A DNA stretch of 64,000 nt from Ga0077527 sp945862135 (GTDB taxonomy: Bacteria; Pseudomonadota; Gammaproteobacteria; Burkholderiales; SG8-41): the NCBI GenBank assembly GCA_964203275.1, contig CAXNMF010000006.1:62001-126000 (forward strand). Direction: 5' to 3'. The position numbers were made by a program, and so were the translations under genes. This document shows, piece after piece, positions 44,453-54,200 of this stretch. Position 1 is the first letter of the stretch. Every line of letters starts with the position of its first letter. The notes under the pieces were generated by a model. That model saw only the letters and a list, made by a program, of their open reading frames with translations. It did not search any database and was not told where the DNA came from.

Positions 44453-45694
44453 CTAGAACCGGTCAGGACGATAGGGATTGAGATCAATGCGTGACGGGCG
44501 CCCCGCAATGAGGTCCGCAACAAGCCTTCCGGTCGGCGCCCCGCCGCACAGGCCGACATGACCGTGGCCGAATGCGTAATAGACGTTTTCGAATTTGGTT
44601 GCACGGCCGATGACCGGCGTGGAGTCCGGCATCGAAGGACGCCGCCCCATCCATTCCGTTGAATCCACCCGGCTGATGCCCGGGAACATACGCTGCATCA
44701 GTTTGCCGAGAATTTCCGAGCGCCGGTAATCCGGATCAGCGTTGATGCCGGCAAATTCACTCTGCCCCGCAATGCGCAAGCCCATTTCCATCGGTGTCAC
44801 AAAACATTTGTGCTCCGGCACCATCACCGGCATCGGAAGCGAGAAGCGCGGATCGGAATAGGTCAGGTGATAACCACGCTCCGCCTCCAGCGGCACCGCA
44901 TCGCCCAGCGCCGCGCTGAATTCATTGGAATGCGCGCCGGCGCAGATCACCAGTTTTTCAACAGGCAACGGTCCGGCATCGGTGTTCAAGGCCCGTGGCC
45001 CGTCGGGTCCGATATCAATCCCCAGCACTTTGCGTTGCAGCAGCTTGCCGCCATTGCGCTCGAACTCTGCCGCCAGTGATTTGGTCAGGCGCTCGGGATT
45101 GGCGCACCAGCCGTGGTCATGCAGAAACAGGCCCATGCGGAAATCGCCATTTAGTTGCGGCAATCGCGCACGGATGCCGTCAGCATCCAGTTCATCGATC
45201 ACCACCCCACGATCACGCCGCAGCTTCCATCCCAGCGCATCGGCCTCGTAGGCTTTTCGGTCCGAGTAAACAACAACGTAGCCACTCTTGTGGATCAGGT
45301 CTTCCACGCCAGCGCTTTTGACCAGCGGCGCGTAGGCATCAAAGGTCTGCGACAACAGCGCACGCAAGCCGTCGGCGATACGTTCCACCTTCTTCCGTTC
45401 AGCGGAAGCGACAAAACGAAGCAGCCACGGCAAGGCCTGCGGAAAATAGGACAGACGTAGCGACAACGGCCCCAGCGGATCCAGCAGATAACCCGGTACC
45501 TGGGACAGAATGCCCGGCATGGCGATCGGCACGCAGGACCCGGGACTCAGAATGCCGGCGTTGCCGAACGAACAGTATTCACCCGGCGGCCGCTGATCGA
45601 CCACCGTCACCGCATGGCCGTCGCGCTGCAGGTAGCTGGCGGTTGCCATGCCGACGATGCCGGCGCCGATAACGGTAATGTTCTGTGTTTGCAT
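44453..45694 (-). CDS. dadA: D-amino acid dehydrogenase small subunit
   Basis: A 413-residue FAD-dependent oxidoreductase of the DAO family. The N-terminal dinucleotide motif is VIGAGIVGMATASYLQRDGH (about residues 8-27), then PPGEYCSFGNAGILSPGSC. The C-terminal FAD segment is AFGHGHVGLCGGAPTGRLVADLI (quoted in parts). DadA oxidises D-alanine and other D-amino acids at the membrane, feeding electrons to quinone. It stands alone, 66 bases upstream of gltX on the same strand. Confidence 0.9.
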   Translation of the reverse strand: MQTQNITVIGAGIVGMATASYLQRDGHAVTVVDQRPPGEYCSFGNAGILSPGSCVPIAMPGILSQVPGYLLDPLGPLSLRLSYFPQALPWLLRFVASAERKKVERIADGLRALLSQTFDAYAPLVKSAGVEDLIHKSGYVVVYSDRKAYEADALGWKLRRDRGVVIDELDADGIRARLPQLNGDFRMGLFLHDHGWCANPERLTKSLAAEFERNGGKLLQRKVLGIDIGPDGPRALNTDAGPLPVEKLVICAGAHSNEFSAALGDAVPLEAERGYHLTYSDPRFSLPMPVMVPEHKCFVTPMEMGLRIAGQSEFAGINADPDYRRSEILGKLMQRMFPGISRVDSTEWMGRRPSMPDSTPVIGRATKFENVYYAFGHGHVGLCGGAPTGRLVADLIAGRPSRIDLNPYRPDRF

Positions 45695-45761
45695 AAAGAG
45701 CCTGATTATAGCCAGCGGTTTGGCGACCTGCGGCCTCAGATGGTAGAATTCGCGCCGGCTC

Positions 45762-45836
45762 GGGCGGTTAACTCAGCGGTAGAGTGCCACCTTCACACGG
45801 TGGAAGCCACTGGTTCGATCCCAGTACCGCCCACCA
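45762..45836 (+). tRNA. tRNA-Val (CAC)
   Basis: A 75-base cloverleaf with acceptor GGGCGGT/ACCGCCC, anticodon stem CCACC/GGTGG around TTCACAC (CAC) and encoded CCA. It reads GUG valine codons. Confidence 0.97.
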
Positions 45837-45915
45837 CTCTCATCAGCATTCAGCGCCTCCGGGCCAGCCTGTCAGCCGGCGGCTTTACTCACGAATTCCA
45901 ATTCGAGTAGCCATC

Positions 45916-46755
45916 GTGCCTGACCAATACACTCCGCTTGTGACGCCGCCGCCGGCTCTGGATGCACCGGCCGTCTGGTTTGCATTCCAACGCTCATCCA
46001 TCGTCATCAGCAACATGACATCCGCTGCATTGCCATGCTGCCGCAATCTTGCCGAACATGGCGTAAACCCGCTGCGCAGCCATTACCTCGGCCTGCTTGG
46101 CGAACAGCATTGTTATGCCGCCGACATTGAGGAAGGTCATCCACTGCCCGAGGGCTGGACAACATTGGGGCTGCGTGACCTGTTCGGAAGGGTCGATGAA
46201 ACCGTTGCTGCGCTGTCGGGACGCGCACTGCAGATCATCGACTGGGAACGCAATAATCAGTTCTGCAGCCGCTGCGGCACGCCGATGAAAGCGCGGACGG
46301 ACGAACGTGCCCGTGCCTGCCCGTCCTGCCGCTTCACCAGCTACCCACCGGTATCGCCGGCCGTGATGGTGCTGATCACCCGCGGCCGTGAACTGCTGCT
46401 GGCGCGCAAGTCGGAGTGGCCGGCGGGGCGTTATTCTGCGATTGCCGGATTTGTCGAACCGGGCGAGATGCTGGAAGACACCGTCGTTCGGGAAACCCGC
46501 GAAGAAGTCGGCGTCGAGGTCACCAACCTACGGTATTTCGGCAGCCAGCCCTGGCCATTCCCGCATTCATTAATGGTGGCATTCACCGCGGAATACGCCG
46601 GCAGCGAAATCAAACCCGACGGCGTCGAGATCGAAGAGGCGGCGTGGTTTGATGTGGAGGCCTTGCCGAATCTGCCGGCCAGCGTCAGCATTTCGCGCCG
46701 CCTGATCACCACTGTTGCCGCGGAACTCGCACTTAAATACCCGCGGCGCCCCTGA
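45916..46755 (+). CDS. nudC: NAD(+) diphosphatase NudC
   Basis: About 279 residues. A four-Cys zinc ribbon (FCSRCG and ACPSCR) precedes the Nudix domain, whose box is GFVEPGEMLEDTVVRETREEVG. It is followed at the family spacing by SQPWPFPHS, the signature of NudC NADH pyrophosphatases. NudC cleaves NAD(H) and also removes NAD caps from RNA. The frame is open from 45784, but that part lies inside tRNA-Val; the GTG at 45916 is the most reasonable start. Confidence 0.9.
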   Translation: MPDQYTPLVTPPPALDAPAVWFAFQRSSIVISNMTSAALPCCRNLAEHGVNPLRSHYLGLLGEQHCYAADIEEGHPLPEGWTTLGLRDLFGRVDETVAALSGRALQIIDWERNNQFCSRCGTPMKARTDERARACPSCRFTSYPPVSPAVMVLITRGRELLLARKSEWPAGRYSAIAGFVEPGEMLEDTVVRETREEVGVEVTNLRYFGSQPWPFPHSLMVAFTAEYAGSEIKPDGVEIEEAAWFDVEALPNLPASVSISRRLITTVAAELALKYPRRP

Positions 46756-46779
46756 AGTTTTTTACGAGACACGATTCCA

Positions 46780-47877
46780 ATGAACATGCCGAACATGAAC
46801 CCATTGCTGCGTCTGCACGCCACCGGCCAGCGCATCTGGCTCGACAACCTGTCGCGGACACTGCTGCGCGAAGGCTTATTGCAGAAACTGATCGCCGAAG
46901 ACCGCATTGCCGGCGTGACCTCAAACCCCTCGATTTTCCACAAGGCCGTCAGCGAAAGCCCGTACTACCGCGAAGAGCTGCAGCAACTGAAAACGGACGC
47001 CTCACTCAGCGCAGAACAGCGTTACGAAACACTGGCGGTTGCCGACATTCGTGGCGCCTGCGACCTGCTGCAGCCGCTGCACAAAAAAACCGGCGGCGAT
47101 GACGGTTATGTCAGCCTTGAAGTCTCGCCTGCCCTTGCGCACGATGCGGCTGGGACCGTGAGTGCCGGACTGCGCCTGAAAAAAGCTGTGGACCGCGACA
47201 ACCTGCTGATCAAGGTGCCGGCCACCCCAGAAGGACTCACCGCCATTGAGGAACTCATTGCCCAGGGCTGTTCAGTCAATGTCACGCTCATGTTTTCACT
47301 GCGCCATGTCCGCGACGTAGCAGAGGCCTACCTTCGTGGCATCCAGCGACTGGTCAATGCCGGAGGCGAACCGCGTAAGGTCAAATCCGTGGCCAGCCTG
47401 TTCCTCAGTCGAGTGGACACGCTGATCGACAAACGTCTGGAGGCCTTGGGGGGAGAGGCGCTGGCGCTGCGCGGACGCACCGCCATCTCGCTGGCAAAGC
47501 TCGCTTACCAGGAAGCCCTCGCATGTTTTTCGTCCACCGCATTCGGCGATCTGGCCAAACGCGGCGCCCGTGCGCAGACCCTGCTATGGGCCAGCACCGG
47601 AACCAAAAATCCGGCCTACAGCGACGTGTTGTACGTCGAATCCCTGATCGGCGCCAATACCATCAATACCGTACCCGATGCGACGCTGGCAGCCTTCCGC
47701 GACCACGGCAAGGCCGAAGAAACACTGACCAGTGATTTAGATACCGCGCACGATCAGTTTGCAGCCATAAAGAACCTCGGCATCGACCTTGATGCCGCCG
47801 GAGATCAACTGCAAGTGGAAGGGTTGACGCTGTTTGAGGAATCGTTCCGGCAACTGCTGGCGCTGACGTCCGCCTGA
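46780..47877 (+). CDS. tal: Transaldolase
   Basis: A 365-residue class I aldolase-fold enzyme. The Schiff-base lysine is in NLLIKVPATPEG (Lys145). VTSNPSIF (about 46-53) and NVTLMFSLRHVRDV are further family motifs. The length matches the longer bacterial transaldolases (about 360-380 residues) often found beside pentose-phosphate genes. It moves a three-carbon unit between sugar phosphates. It follows nudC by 24 bases. Confidence 0.93.
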   Translation: MNMPNMNPLLRLHATGQRIWLDNLSRTLLREGLLQKLIAEDRIAGVTSNPSIFHKAVSESPYYREELQQLKTDASLSAEQRYETLAVADIRGACDLLQPLHKKTGGDDGYVSLEVSPALAHDAAGTVSAGLRLKKAVDRDNLLIKVPATPEGLTAIEELIAQGCSVNVTLMFSLRHVRDVAEAYLRGIQRLVNAGGEPRKVKSVASLFLSRVDTLIDKRLEALGGEALALRGRTAISLAKLAYQEALACFSSTAFGDLAKRGARAQTLLWASTGTKNPAYSDVLYVESLIGANTINTVPDATLAAFRDHGKAEETLTSDLDTAHDQFAAIKNLGIDLDAAGDQLQVEGLTLFEESFRQLLALTSA

Positions 47878-47891
47878 ACCGCTATCGGCGC

Positions 47892-48596
47892 TCAGGTGGC
47901 GGGGCGATGCCAGACCGAACCACCGCTGGCCTTGTCGATATCAGCCAGTTGCGATTCATGCGCCGCGACCTCCTCATCACTAGCCCGCAATACGGTCAGC
48001 TTGAGATTGCCGCGCTCGAATTTTGCCGCCCTGGTTTCCGTACGCGCACCTTCGGATTCGACAATCAGGCTGTCCTGCCCGCGTGTCATCGCCAGATAAA
48101 CTTCGGCCAGCAGTTCCGCATCGAGCAGCGCGCCGTGCAGCGTACGTGCCGAATTATCGATCTGGTAACGCTCGCACAGGGAATCAAGGCCGTTGCGCTT
48201 GCCCGGATGCAGATCCTTCGCCATGCGCAATGTGTCGATGACCACCGGACAGAAGGTCACGAGCTTCTTTTTGCGGACCAGCGCGAGCTCCGCATCGAGA
48301 AAACCGATATCAAACGGGGCGTTGTGAATGATCAGTTCGGCACCGGTGATGTACTCCAGCAGTTCATCGACAATCTCCGCGAACTTCGGCTTGTCGCTGA
48401 GAAACTCCGTCGTCAGGCCATGCACCTGCAGGGCGCCCTCGTCACTGTCCCGCCCCGGATTGAGGTAGCGGTGAAAATGTTTGCCGGTCAGCCGCCGGTT
48501 GACCATCTCCACACCAGCGACCTCGATGATGCGATGACCGAGCCGAGGTTCGAGACCCGTGGTCTCGGTATCGAGAATGATCTGTCGCGTTGCCAT
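47892..48596 (-). CDS. dnaQ: DNA polymerase III epsilon subunit (3'-5' exonuclease)
   Basis: A 234-residue DnaQ proofreading exonuclease. Exo I is LDTETTGLEP (Asp9, Glu11), Exo II lies in HNAPFDIGFLD and Exo III in HGALLDAELLAEVY (His and Asp). The C-terminal tail, which binds the polymerase alpha subunit in E. coli, is present. The start shares its first base with the rnhA stop (TGATG-type overlap); the rnhA-dnaQ pairing is conserved in proteobacteria. Confidence 0.95.
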   Translation of the reverse strand: MATRQIILDTETTGLEPRLGHRIIEVAGVEMVNRRLTGKHFHRYLNPGRDSDEGALQVHGLTTEFLSDKPKFAEIVDELLEYITGAELIIHNAPFDIGFLDAELALVRKKKLVTFCPVVIDTLRMAKDLHPGKRNGLDSLCERYQIDNSARTLHGALLDAELLAEVYLAMTRGQDSLIVESEGARTETRAAKFERGNLKLTVLRASDEEVAAHESQLADIDKASGGSVWHRPAT

Positions 48597-49048
48597 CAGC
48601 CTATCTTTCCGTTTTGCACGCTTTCCACGCCCTGATTGGCCAGCGCATCGGCACGCTCATTGCCGTCATGCCCTGCGTGACCCTTCACCCATAACCATTC
48701 GACCTGATGCTGCGCGGCAAGCTCATCCAGTTGACGCCACAAATCCTCGTTTTTCACGGGCTTCTTGTCCGCTGTCTTCCAGCCGCGCTTTTTCCATGAA
48801 TGTATCCATTCCGAGATACCCTGCTGCACATACTTGGAATCGGTATGGACCCGGACCTGGCTCTGCCGCTTCAGCGCCTCCAGCGCGCGGATCACCGCTG
48901 TCAGTTCCATCCGGTTGTTGGTGGTCTGCAGTTCGCCGCCGAAAATCTCGCGCGCATGGCCGCCGCTGCGCAACAGCGCGCCCCAGCCGCCAACACCGGG
49001 ATTGCCTTTGCAGGCACCGTCCGTATAAATATCAATGACGTCGCTCAT
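48596..49048 (-). CDS. rnhA: Ribonuclease HI
   Basis: A 150-residue RNase HI. The acidic residues are in IYTDGACKGNPG (Asp10), NNRMELTAVI (Glu48) and HTDSKYV (Asp70), and the fourth Asp is in HDGNERADALAN. The length is like E. coli RnhA. It degrades RNA in RNA-DNA hybrids. It overlaps the methyltransferase gene by 4 bases upstream and dnaQ by one base downstream. Confidence 0.96.
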   Translation of the reverse strand: MSDVIDIYTDGACKGNPGVGGWGALLRSGGHAREIFGGELQTTNNRMELTAVIRALEALKRQSQVRVHTDSKYVQQGISEWIHSWKKRGWKTADKKPVKNEDLWRQLDELAAQHQVEWLWVKGHAGHDGNERADALANQGVESVQNGKIG

Positions 49049-49806
49049 TGCACACGCGCCTTGGCCGCCATGCCTTCCCCTTCCTTGTCACGCACCCGCT
49101 CCGGCATTGGCGCCAGATTCTTTTTGGGAACCACGTTATCGCTCCACTTCGGCATGATCAGGCGGATGCCACGCACACGCTTGATCGCCTGCAGAAAAAA
49201 TACGCCGCCGGCAATCGGCCACCAGCGGTCGCCAGCCTTTTCCATGAAGGCGAAGCGGTCCAGCCATTTCTGGTCCTTGCAGGGCGGCGCGTAACAGGCC
49301 ATCGAACCCGCGACGATCTCGAGTCCCAGCAGCGCGAACCAGTCCTTGACCCGCGGCAGGTGAATGAAACGGCCCTGCCAGGGAAATTCGTCGCGTCGGC
49401 CGAAACCTCGACGCACCCCCCAAAGGCTCAAGGGATTGAAACCGGCGATGACCACCTGTCCCTCGGGACGCAGCGCGCGCGCCACTTCACGAACGATCTG
49501 GTGCGGATGATCCGAAAACTCGAGTGTATGCGGCAGCACCATCAGATCAACGCTGTTGGATTCAATCGGCAAATCACGGAAGTCGGCATGCAAACCGGCA
49601 TTTCTCCCCTGCCCGACATGCACCCGTAACGGGATTCGGCTGGCACGCAGTAAATCCAGCTCCTCCAAGCCGAGCTGCAATGCGTGATAACCGAAGATGT
49701 CGGCCACAGCATTGTCGAAATACGCCTGTTCACGGGCAAGCACGTACTGGCCAGGCGGCGTCGCCAGCCACTGTGCTGCCGCTGTCATGCCGTCATCATT
49801 TGACAT
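49045..49806 (-). CDS. SAM-dependent methyltransferase
   Basis: A 253-residue class I methyltransferase, with a type-11 methyltransferase core (SVDLMVLPHTLEFSDHPHQI, VREVARALRPEGQVVIAGFNPLS; quoted in parts). The glycine-rich SAM motif is degenerate. Its place between gloB (divergent) and rnhA-dnaQ is the standard one for this gene in betaproteobacteria. The substrate is unknown. It ends in an ATGA overlap with rnhA. Confidence 0.85.
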   Translation of the reverse strand: MSNDDGMTAAAQWLATPPGQYVLAREQAYFDNAVADIFGYHALQLGLEELDLLRASRIPLRVHVGQGRNAGLHADFRDLPIESNSVDLMVLPHTLEFSDHPHQIVREVARALRPEGQVVIAGFNPLSLWGVRRGFGRRDEFPWQGRFIHLPRVKDWFALLGLEIVAGSMACYAPPCKDQKWLDRFAFMEKAGDRWWPIAGGVFFLQAIKRVRGIRLIMPKWSDNVVPKKNLAPMPERVRDKEGEGMAAKARVQ

Positions 49807-49855
49807 GATGCGAGTTTAAATCATAATCGGCCGATCATCCGGAATGGAGCATCAA

Positions 49856-50626
49856 ATGGCTGCTTTTGAAATCGTGCCGCTGCGCGCGTTCTCCGACAAT
49901 TACATCTGGACCATTCGCGACGATCACCATGCCGCCGTGGTGGATCCGGGCGATGCGCAACCGGTGCTTGAATACCTGCAGCGCGAAAAACTGACGCTGG
50001 TCGCCATTCTAAACACCCACCACCACGCCGACCATGTCGGCGGCAATGCTGCACTGCTGGCGCACACGCCGGTGCCGGTCTTCGGGCCGCACGACGAACG
50101 CATCCCGGAAGTCAGCGTCAGGCTTGCTGACGGCCAGCACTTCCAGTTGCCGCATTTCAATATTGATATGGAAACACTGGAAATTCCCGGCCACACCCGC
50201 TCACATATCGCTTTTGTAGGCGGGGGCATGCTGTTCTGCGGCGATACACTTTTTGCAGCAGGCTGCGGCAGGCTTTTTGAAGGTACGCCGCGACAGATGT
50301 ACGATTCGCTGACACGTCTGACCCGCCTGCCTGATGAAACCCGTGTCTACTGCGGTCACGAATACACCTTGTCAAACATCAAATTCGCCAGAGCCGCGGA
50401 AGCCGACAATCAGCAACTCGTTGCGCTTGAAGCGCGCATGCAGGTGCTACGCGATGCCGGCCAGCCAACCCTGCCTTCCAGCATCGGCCAGGAAAAAGCC
50501 ACCAACCCTTTTGTGCGGGTTACCGCAGCAGGCGTTATGCAAAGCGCCAGCAACCGGGCCGGCAAACCACTGACCGATCCAGTCAGTGTTCTGGGCGAAA
50601 TTCGCGACTGGAAGAACAATTTCTGA
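49856..50626 (+). CDS. gloB: Hydroxyacylglutathione hydrolase (glyoxalase II)
   Basis: About 256 residues of the glyoxalase II MBL fold. The metal site is THHHADHVGGN. Further ligands lie in PGHTRSHIAF and FCGDTLFAAGCGR, and VYCGHEYT is also present. The C-terminal domain ends at RDWKNNF. The second ATG (49856) has GGAG at a good distance, while the first (49844) has none at the right place. It hydrolyses S-lactoylglutathione in methylglyoxal detoxification. It diverges from the methyltransferase gene. Confidence 0.93.
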   Translation: MAAFEIVPLRAFSDNYIWTIRDDHHAAVVDPGDAQPVLEYLQREKLTLVAILNTHHHADHVGGNAALLAHTPVPVFGPHDERIPEVSVRLADGQHFQLPHFNIDMETLEIPGHTRSHIAFVGGGMLFCGDTLFAAGCGRLFEGTPRQMYDSLTRLTRLPDETRVYCGHEYTLSNIKFARAAEADNQQLVALEARMQVLRDAGQPTLPSSIGQEKATNPFVRVTAAGVMQSASNRAGKPLTDPVSVLGEIRDWKNNF

Positions 50627-50742
50627 GGCATCCGCGCCTGATTTCACACTCAACTTGTGATCTTTAAAGTAAAACCTTGATTTTGAAGAATAATCCGGTT
50701 TGACAATCCCGCACTTGCGCAGCTAACATCCGGCCATTGTCA

Positions 50743-50758
50743 GGCCGCCCGGGCGGCC
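50743..50758. repeat. Perfect 16-base palindrome upstream of mltD
   Basis: GGCCGCCCGGGCGGCC is a perfect dyad, 20 bases before the mltD start. It may be a protein-binding site or a leader hairpin; it lacks a T tract and so is not a terminator. Confidence 0.5.
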
Positions 50759-50777
50759 GTAACAGGATATTTTCTGC

Positions 50778-52175
50778 ATGAAAAAAATTGCTGCGCGCTG
50801 CGCCCTGATTACCCTGACCACCCTGGCCGCCGCGTGCGCGCAACTGCCGGAAATGACCGCAACAGAAGGCGCATCAGCGCCACAGTCTCAGCAGCAGACA
50901 GCAGCACCCGCAGAGATGGTGGCGGCACAAAACCCACCGCCCACAGTGATCGTCACGGAAGCGCCACAGGCCAAAATGCCACCCAAAGATGTCTGGGAGC
51001 GCGTACGCAACGGTTACACCATGAAACCGATGGACACCGACCTGGTTCGTCAATGGGAAAACTTCTACTCCGCCAAGCCCGAATACTTCGCGCGCATGGT
51101 TGATCGCAGCAGCCATTACCTGTTCCACATCATCGAAGAGATCGAGCGCCGCAAAATGCCGGCCGAGGTCGCATTGCTGCCGATGATCGAGTCCGCCTAC
51201 AACCCGCAAGCCTATTCCAAAGCACATGCGTCAGGTCTGTGGCAATTCATACCCTCCACCGGCAAACTCTACGGCCTGCGCCAGAACTGGTGGTATGACG
51301 GCCGCCGCGATGTCATTGCGGCCACCAATGCCGCCCTCGACTATCTGGAAAAGCTGCATTCCATGTTCAACGACTGGGAGCTTGCGCTGGCGTCTTACAA
51401 CTGGGGGGAAGGCGCAGTCAGCCGCGCCATCGCGCGCAACCAGGCGAAGGGCCTGCCGACGGACTACGCCAGCCTGACCATGCCGGCGGAGACGCGGAAT
51501 TACCTGCCGAAACTGATTGCCGTGAAGAACATCATTGCCGATCCCGCGCGTTTCGGCGTCAAGCTGGCCAGCATTCCCAACGAACCTTATTTTGAAGTGA
51601 TCAGCGTCAAACAGCATATCGACGTGAAACTCGCCGCCAAGTTTGCCGGCATGCCGCTGGATGAGTTCCGCTTCCTCAACCCGGCACACAACAAACCAGT
51701 GATCAAATCTGACGGCTCCGAAACCATTGTGCTGCCGCGCAGCCAGGTGGCGAGGTTCATGACCAACCTCGAAAACCACGACAAACCGCTGGTGACGTGG
51801 CAGGCACACACCGTCAAGGCCGGTGAAAAGCCGGAAAAAATCGCAGCCAGCTATGGCATCAGCGTCACCGAACTGAAGCAGGTCAATAACATCAGCGCCA
51901 AAAACAAGTTCCGCACCGGATTACCGCTGCTGGTTCCGGTGAAAGACGGTGCGACCCCCAACCTCCCGGATTTGCCCGCAACGCCGGTATCGCTGTCGAA
52001 AGCTTACAAGGCCGTGCGCTCGTCCCATGTCAAAGGCGCCCAACCGGTCAAACACGCCACTAAAACCACTGCAGCAAAACGTTCGCCCGCCAAACGCGCA
52101 AAAACACCGATCAAACCCGCAAAAACCAAAGCGCCTGCCAAGCCTGCGGTAGTTGCATCCCAAAACCGGCGCTAA
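50778..52175 (+). CDS. mltD: Membrane-bound lytic murein transglycosylase D
   Basis: A 465-residue lipoprotein (lipobox LAAAC, Cys20). It has a Pro/Gln-rich linker, then a SLT-type catalytic domain with the active Glu138 in PMIESAYNP, and ASGLWQFIP. A weak LysM-like repeat and a clear LysM (TVKAGEKPEKIAASYGISVTE, quoted in part) follow, and a highly basic Lys/Ala/Pro-rich tail. It cleaves peptidoglycan glycan strands. Confidence 0.93.
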   Translation: MKKIAARCALITLTTLAAACAQLPEMTATEGASAPQSQQQTAAPAEMVAAQNPPPTVIVTEAPQAKMPPKDVWERVRNGYTMKPMDTDLVRQWENFYSAKPEYFARMVDRSSHYLFHIIEEIERRKMPAEVALLPMIESAYNPQAYSKAHASGLWQFIPSTGKLYGLRQNWWYDGRRDVIAATNAALDYLEKLHSMFNDWELALASYNWGEGAVSRAIARNQAKGLPTDYASLTMPAETRNYLPKLIAVKNIIADPARFGVKLASIPNEPYFEVISVKQHIDVKLAAKFAGMPLDEFRFLNPAHNKPVIKSDGSETIVLPRSQVARFMTNLENHDKPLVTWQAHTVKAGEKPEKIAASYGISVTELKQVNNISAKNKFRTGLPLLVPVKDGATPNLPDLPATPVSLSKAYKAVRSSHVKGAQPVKHATKTTAAKRSPAKRAKTPIKPAKTKAPAKPAVVASQNRR

Positions 52176-52178
52176 TCC

Positions 52179-54200
52179 CTATTGGCAAAGATGACAGCGC
52201 ACCGTACGGGTTGCGCTGAGCCGGCTGACCTCCGGGTAAACCGTCGTGCATTGCTGCACAGCTACACCACAACGGGGATGAAAGTGGCATCCTCCCGGCG
52301 GATTCACCGGAGAAGGCAAGTCACCGGCCAGCCGTAGAACAGGCCGCGCGGCCTGGGGATCAGCCACCGGCACTGCCGCCAGCAAGGACTGGGTATAAGG
52401 ATGTTGCGGCGAGCGCAGGACCTCATCGACAGAACCCTGCTCAACAATGCGCCCCAGATACATCACCGCTACATCGTCCGCCATGTAATCGATGACGGAC
52501 ATGTTGTGGCTGATGAACAGATAGGCCAGGCCCTTTTCCCGCTGCAGACGCTTCAGCAGATTCAGGATCTGCGCCTGCACTGACACATCCAGTGCGCTGG
52601 TGGGCTCGTCGCAGACAATCAGTTGCGGTTCTACCGACAAGGCACGGGCAATCGCAATACGCTGACGCTGGCCACCTGAAAACTCGTGCGGATAGCGCCC
52701 CTTGACCTCCGGCGAAAGGCCGACTTCATGGAGCAAGGCATCTATCCGCGACTGGCGATCACTGGCGCCACTGCCGATCGCCAGCGCCAGCATGCCCTCC
52801 TCCAGCGCATCACCGATGCGCACCCGGGGGTTCAGCGATGCATAAGGATCCTGAAAAATGATCTGCACATCACGCCGCCGGGCACGCAAGGCCTTGCGGT
52901 CGAGCGCCAGAAAATCTGCGCCGCCGAGCAGCACCTGCCCGCCGGTCGGCTCCACCAGTCTCAGCAAGCCCTTGCCCACCGTAGTCTTGCCGCAACCGGA
53001 CTCCCCCACCAGACCGAGCGTGCGCCCGGGAAAGATGTCGAGCGACACGCCGTCCACCGCGCGGACATGGCCGGCAACCCGCTGGAACAGTCCCTTGCGA
53101 ATCGGAAAATAGACCTGCAGATCATTCACCTGCAACAAAGCACTGCGGCCTGAATCTTCGGCGCGTCGCGACGAAATATCAGCGCCGTCACCATGCCCGC
53201 CTGCTGTTCGCACTGCCTCTCTCGCAGCGACCCCGTCATAAAGGTGACATTTGGCCTGGTGACGTTCACCGACCCCATGCCATGCAGGCACCGTTTCCGC
53301 GCACTGCGGCAACGCCCTTTCGCATCGCTCGGTGAAGCGACAGCCTGCGAATAACCTGCTCAGCGGCGGCACCGTCCCGGGGATCGCCGCCAGCGCGCGA
53401 TTACGGCCGGCACGTTCAGGCAGAGATTCAAACAGCTTGCGCGAATACGGATGCGCAGGACCACTGAAAAAGGTCGTTACCGGCGCGGTTTCGATGATCT
53501 CGCCCGCATACATCACGGCAACGTGCTGCGCCATCTGCGCCACAACACCCAGATCATGGGTAATCAGCAACATCGCCATCCTGCGGGAGCGCTGCAGGTC
53601 ACGCAACAGCTCCAGCACCTGGGCCTGCACAGTGACATCCAGGGCCGTGGTCGGTTCATCAGCGATCAGCAGCGCCGGATCACAGGCCAGCGCCATCGCG
53701 ATCATCACTCGCTGCTTCATGCCGCCCGACAACTGGAACGGATATTCGTTGACCCGCCGTGCCGCATCCGGCATGCGCACCGCGTCGAGCAGTTCGATCA
53801 CCCGCGCATCGACCGCTGCACCGGTCAGCGCCGTATGCCGGCGAACCGATTCTGCGATCTGCGCGCCGATGGTCATCACCGGATTCAGCGACAGCCCGGG
53901 TTCCTGGAAAATCATCGCCACGCGACGGCCTCGCACGTCGCGCATCTGCGATTCCGGCAGCGCCAGCAGGTTCTCGCCATCGAGTTCGACCACACCCCCG
54001 GTAATCGTCGCGGCATCCGGCAACAGCCGCATCAGCGACAAAGCGGTCATCGATTTGCCGCAGCCTGACTCGCCAACCAGCGCAAAGGTTTCGCCTGGTG
54101 CAATGTCGAAGGACACGCCATCGACCGCACGCACCGGCGGCCCATCGCCGCGAATATGCGTACGCAGGTCACGCACACTCAACAACGGTCTTGTACTCAT
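52179..54200 (-). CDS. Fused dual ATPase of a peptide ABC importer
   Basis: A 673-residue protein carrying two ABC domains in tandem, as in YejF. Walker A sites are GESGCGKSMT (first) and GESGCGKTTV (second). The signatures are QLSGGMKQR and EFSGGQRQR, and the Walker B sites IADEPTTALD and VCDEPTSALD. After each domain comes an Opp/Dpp-type C-terminal extension with Cys-rich blocks (AGCRFTERC; CHFHPRCG) that is typical of oligopeptide importers. It ends the four-gene operon and overlaps the permease gene by 4 bases. Confidence 0.93.
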   Translation of the reverse strand: MSTRPLLSVRDLRTHIRGDGPPVRAVDGVSFDIAPGETFALVGESGCGKSMTALSLMRLLPDAATITGGVVELDGENLLALPESQMRDVRGRRVAMIFQEPGLSLNPVMTIGAQIAESVRRHTALTGAAVDARVIELLDAVRMPDAARRVNEYPFQLSGGMKQRVMIAMALACDPALLIADEPTTALDVTVQAQVLELLRDLQRSRRMAMLLITHDLGVVAQMAQHVAVMYAGEIIETAPVTTFFSGPAHPYSRKLFESLPERAGRNRALAAIPGTVPPLSRLFAGCRFTERCERALPQCAETVPAWHGVGERHQAKCHLYDGVAAREAVRTAGGHGDGADISSRRAEDSGRSALLQVNDLQVYFPIRKGLFQRVAGHVRAVDGVSLDIFPGRTLGLVGESGCGKTTVGKGLLRLVEPTGGQVLLGGADFLALDRKALRARRRDVQIIFQDPYASLNPRVRIGDALEEGMLALAIGSGASDRQSRIDALLHEVGLSPEVKGRYPHEFSGGQRQRIAIARALSVEPQLIVCDEPTSALDVSVQAQILNLLKRLQREKGLAYLFISHNMSVIDYMADDVAVMYLGRIVEQGSVDEVLRSPQHPYTQSLLAAVPVADPQAARPVLRLAGDLPSPVNPPGGCHFHPRCGVAVQQCTTVYPEVSRLSATRTVRCHLCQ

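Noticed and set aside
45784..45915. N-terminal extension of nudC
   Set aside because: It runs through tRNA-Val; a GTG at 45916 starts the protein normally.
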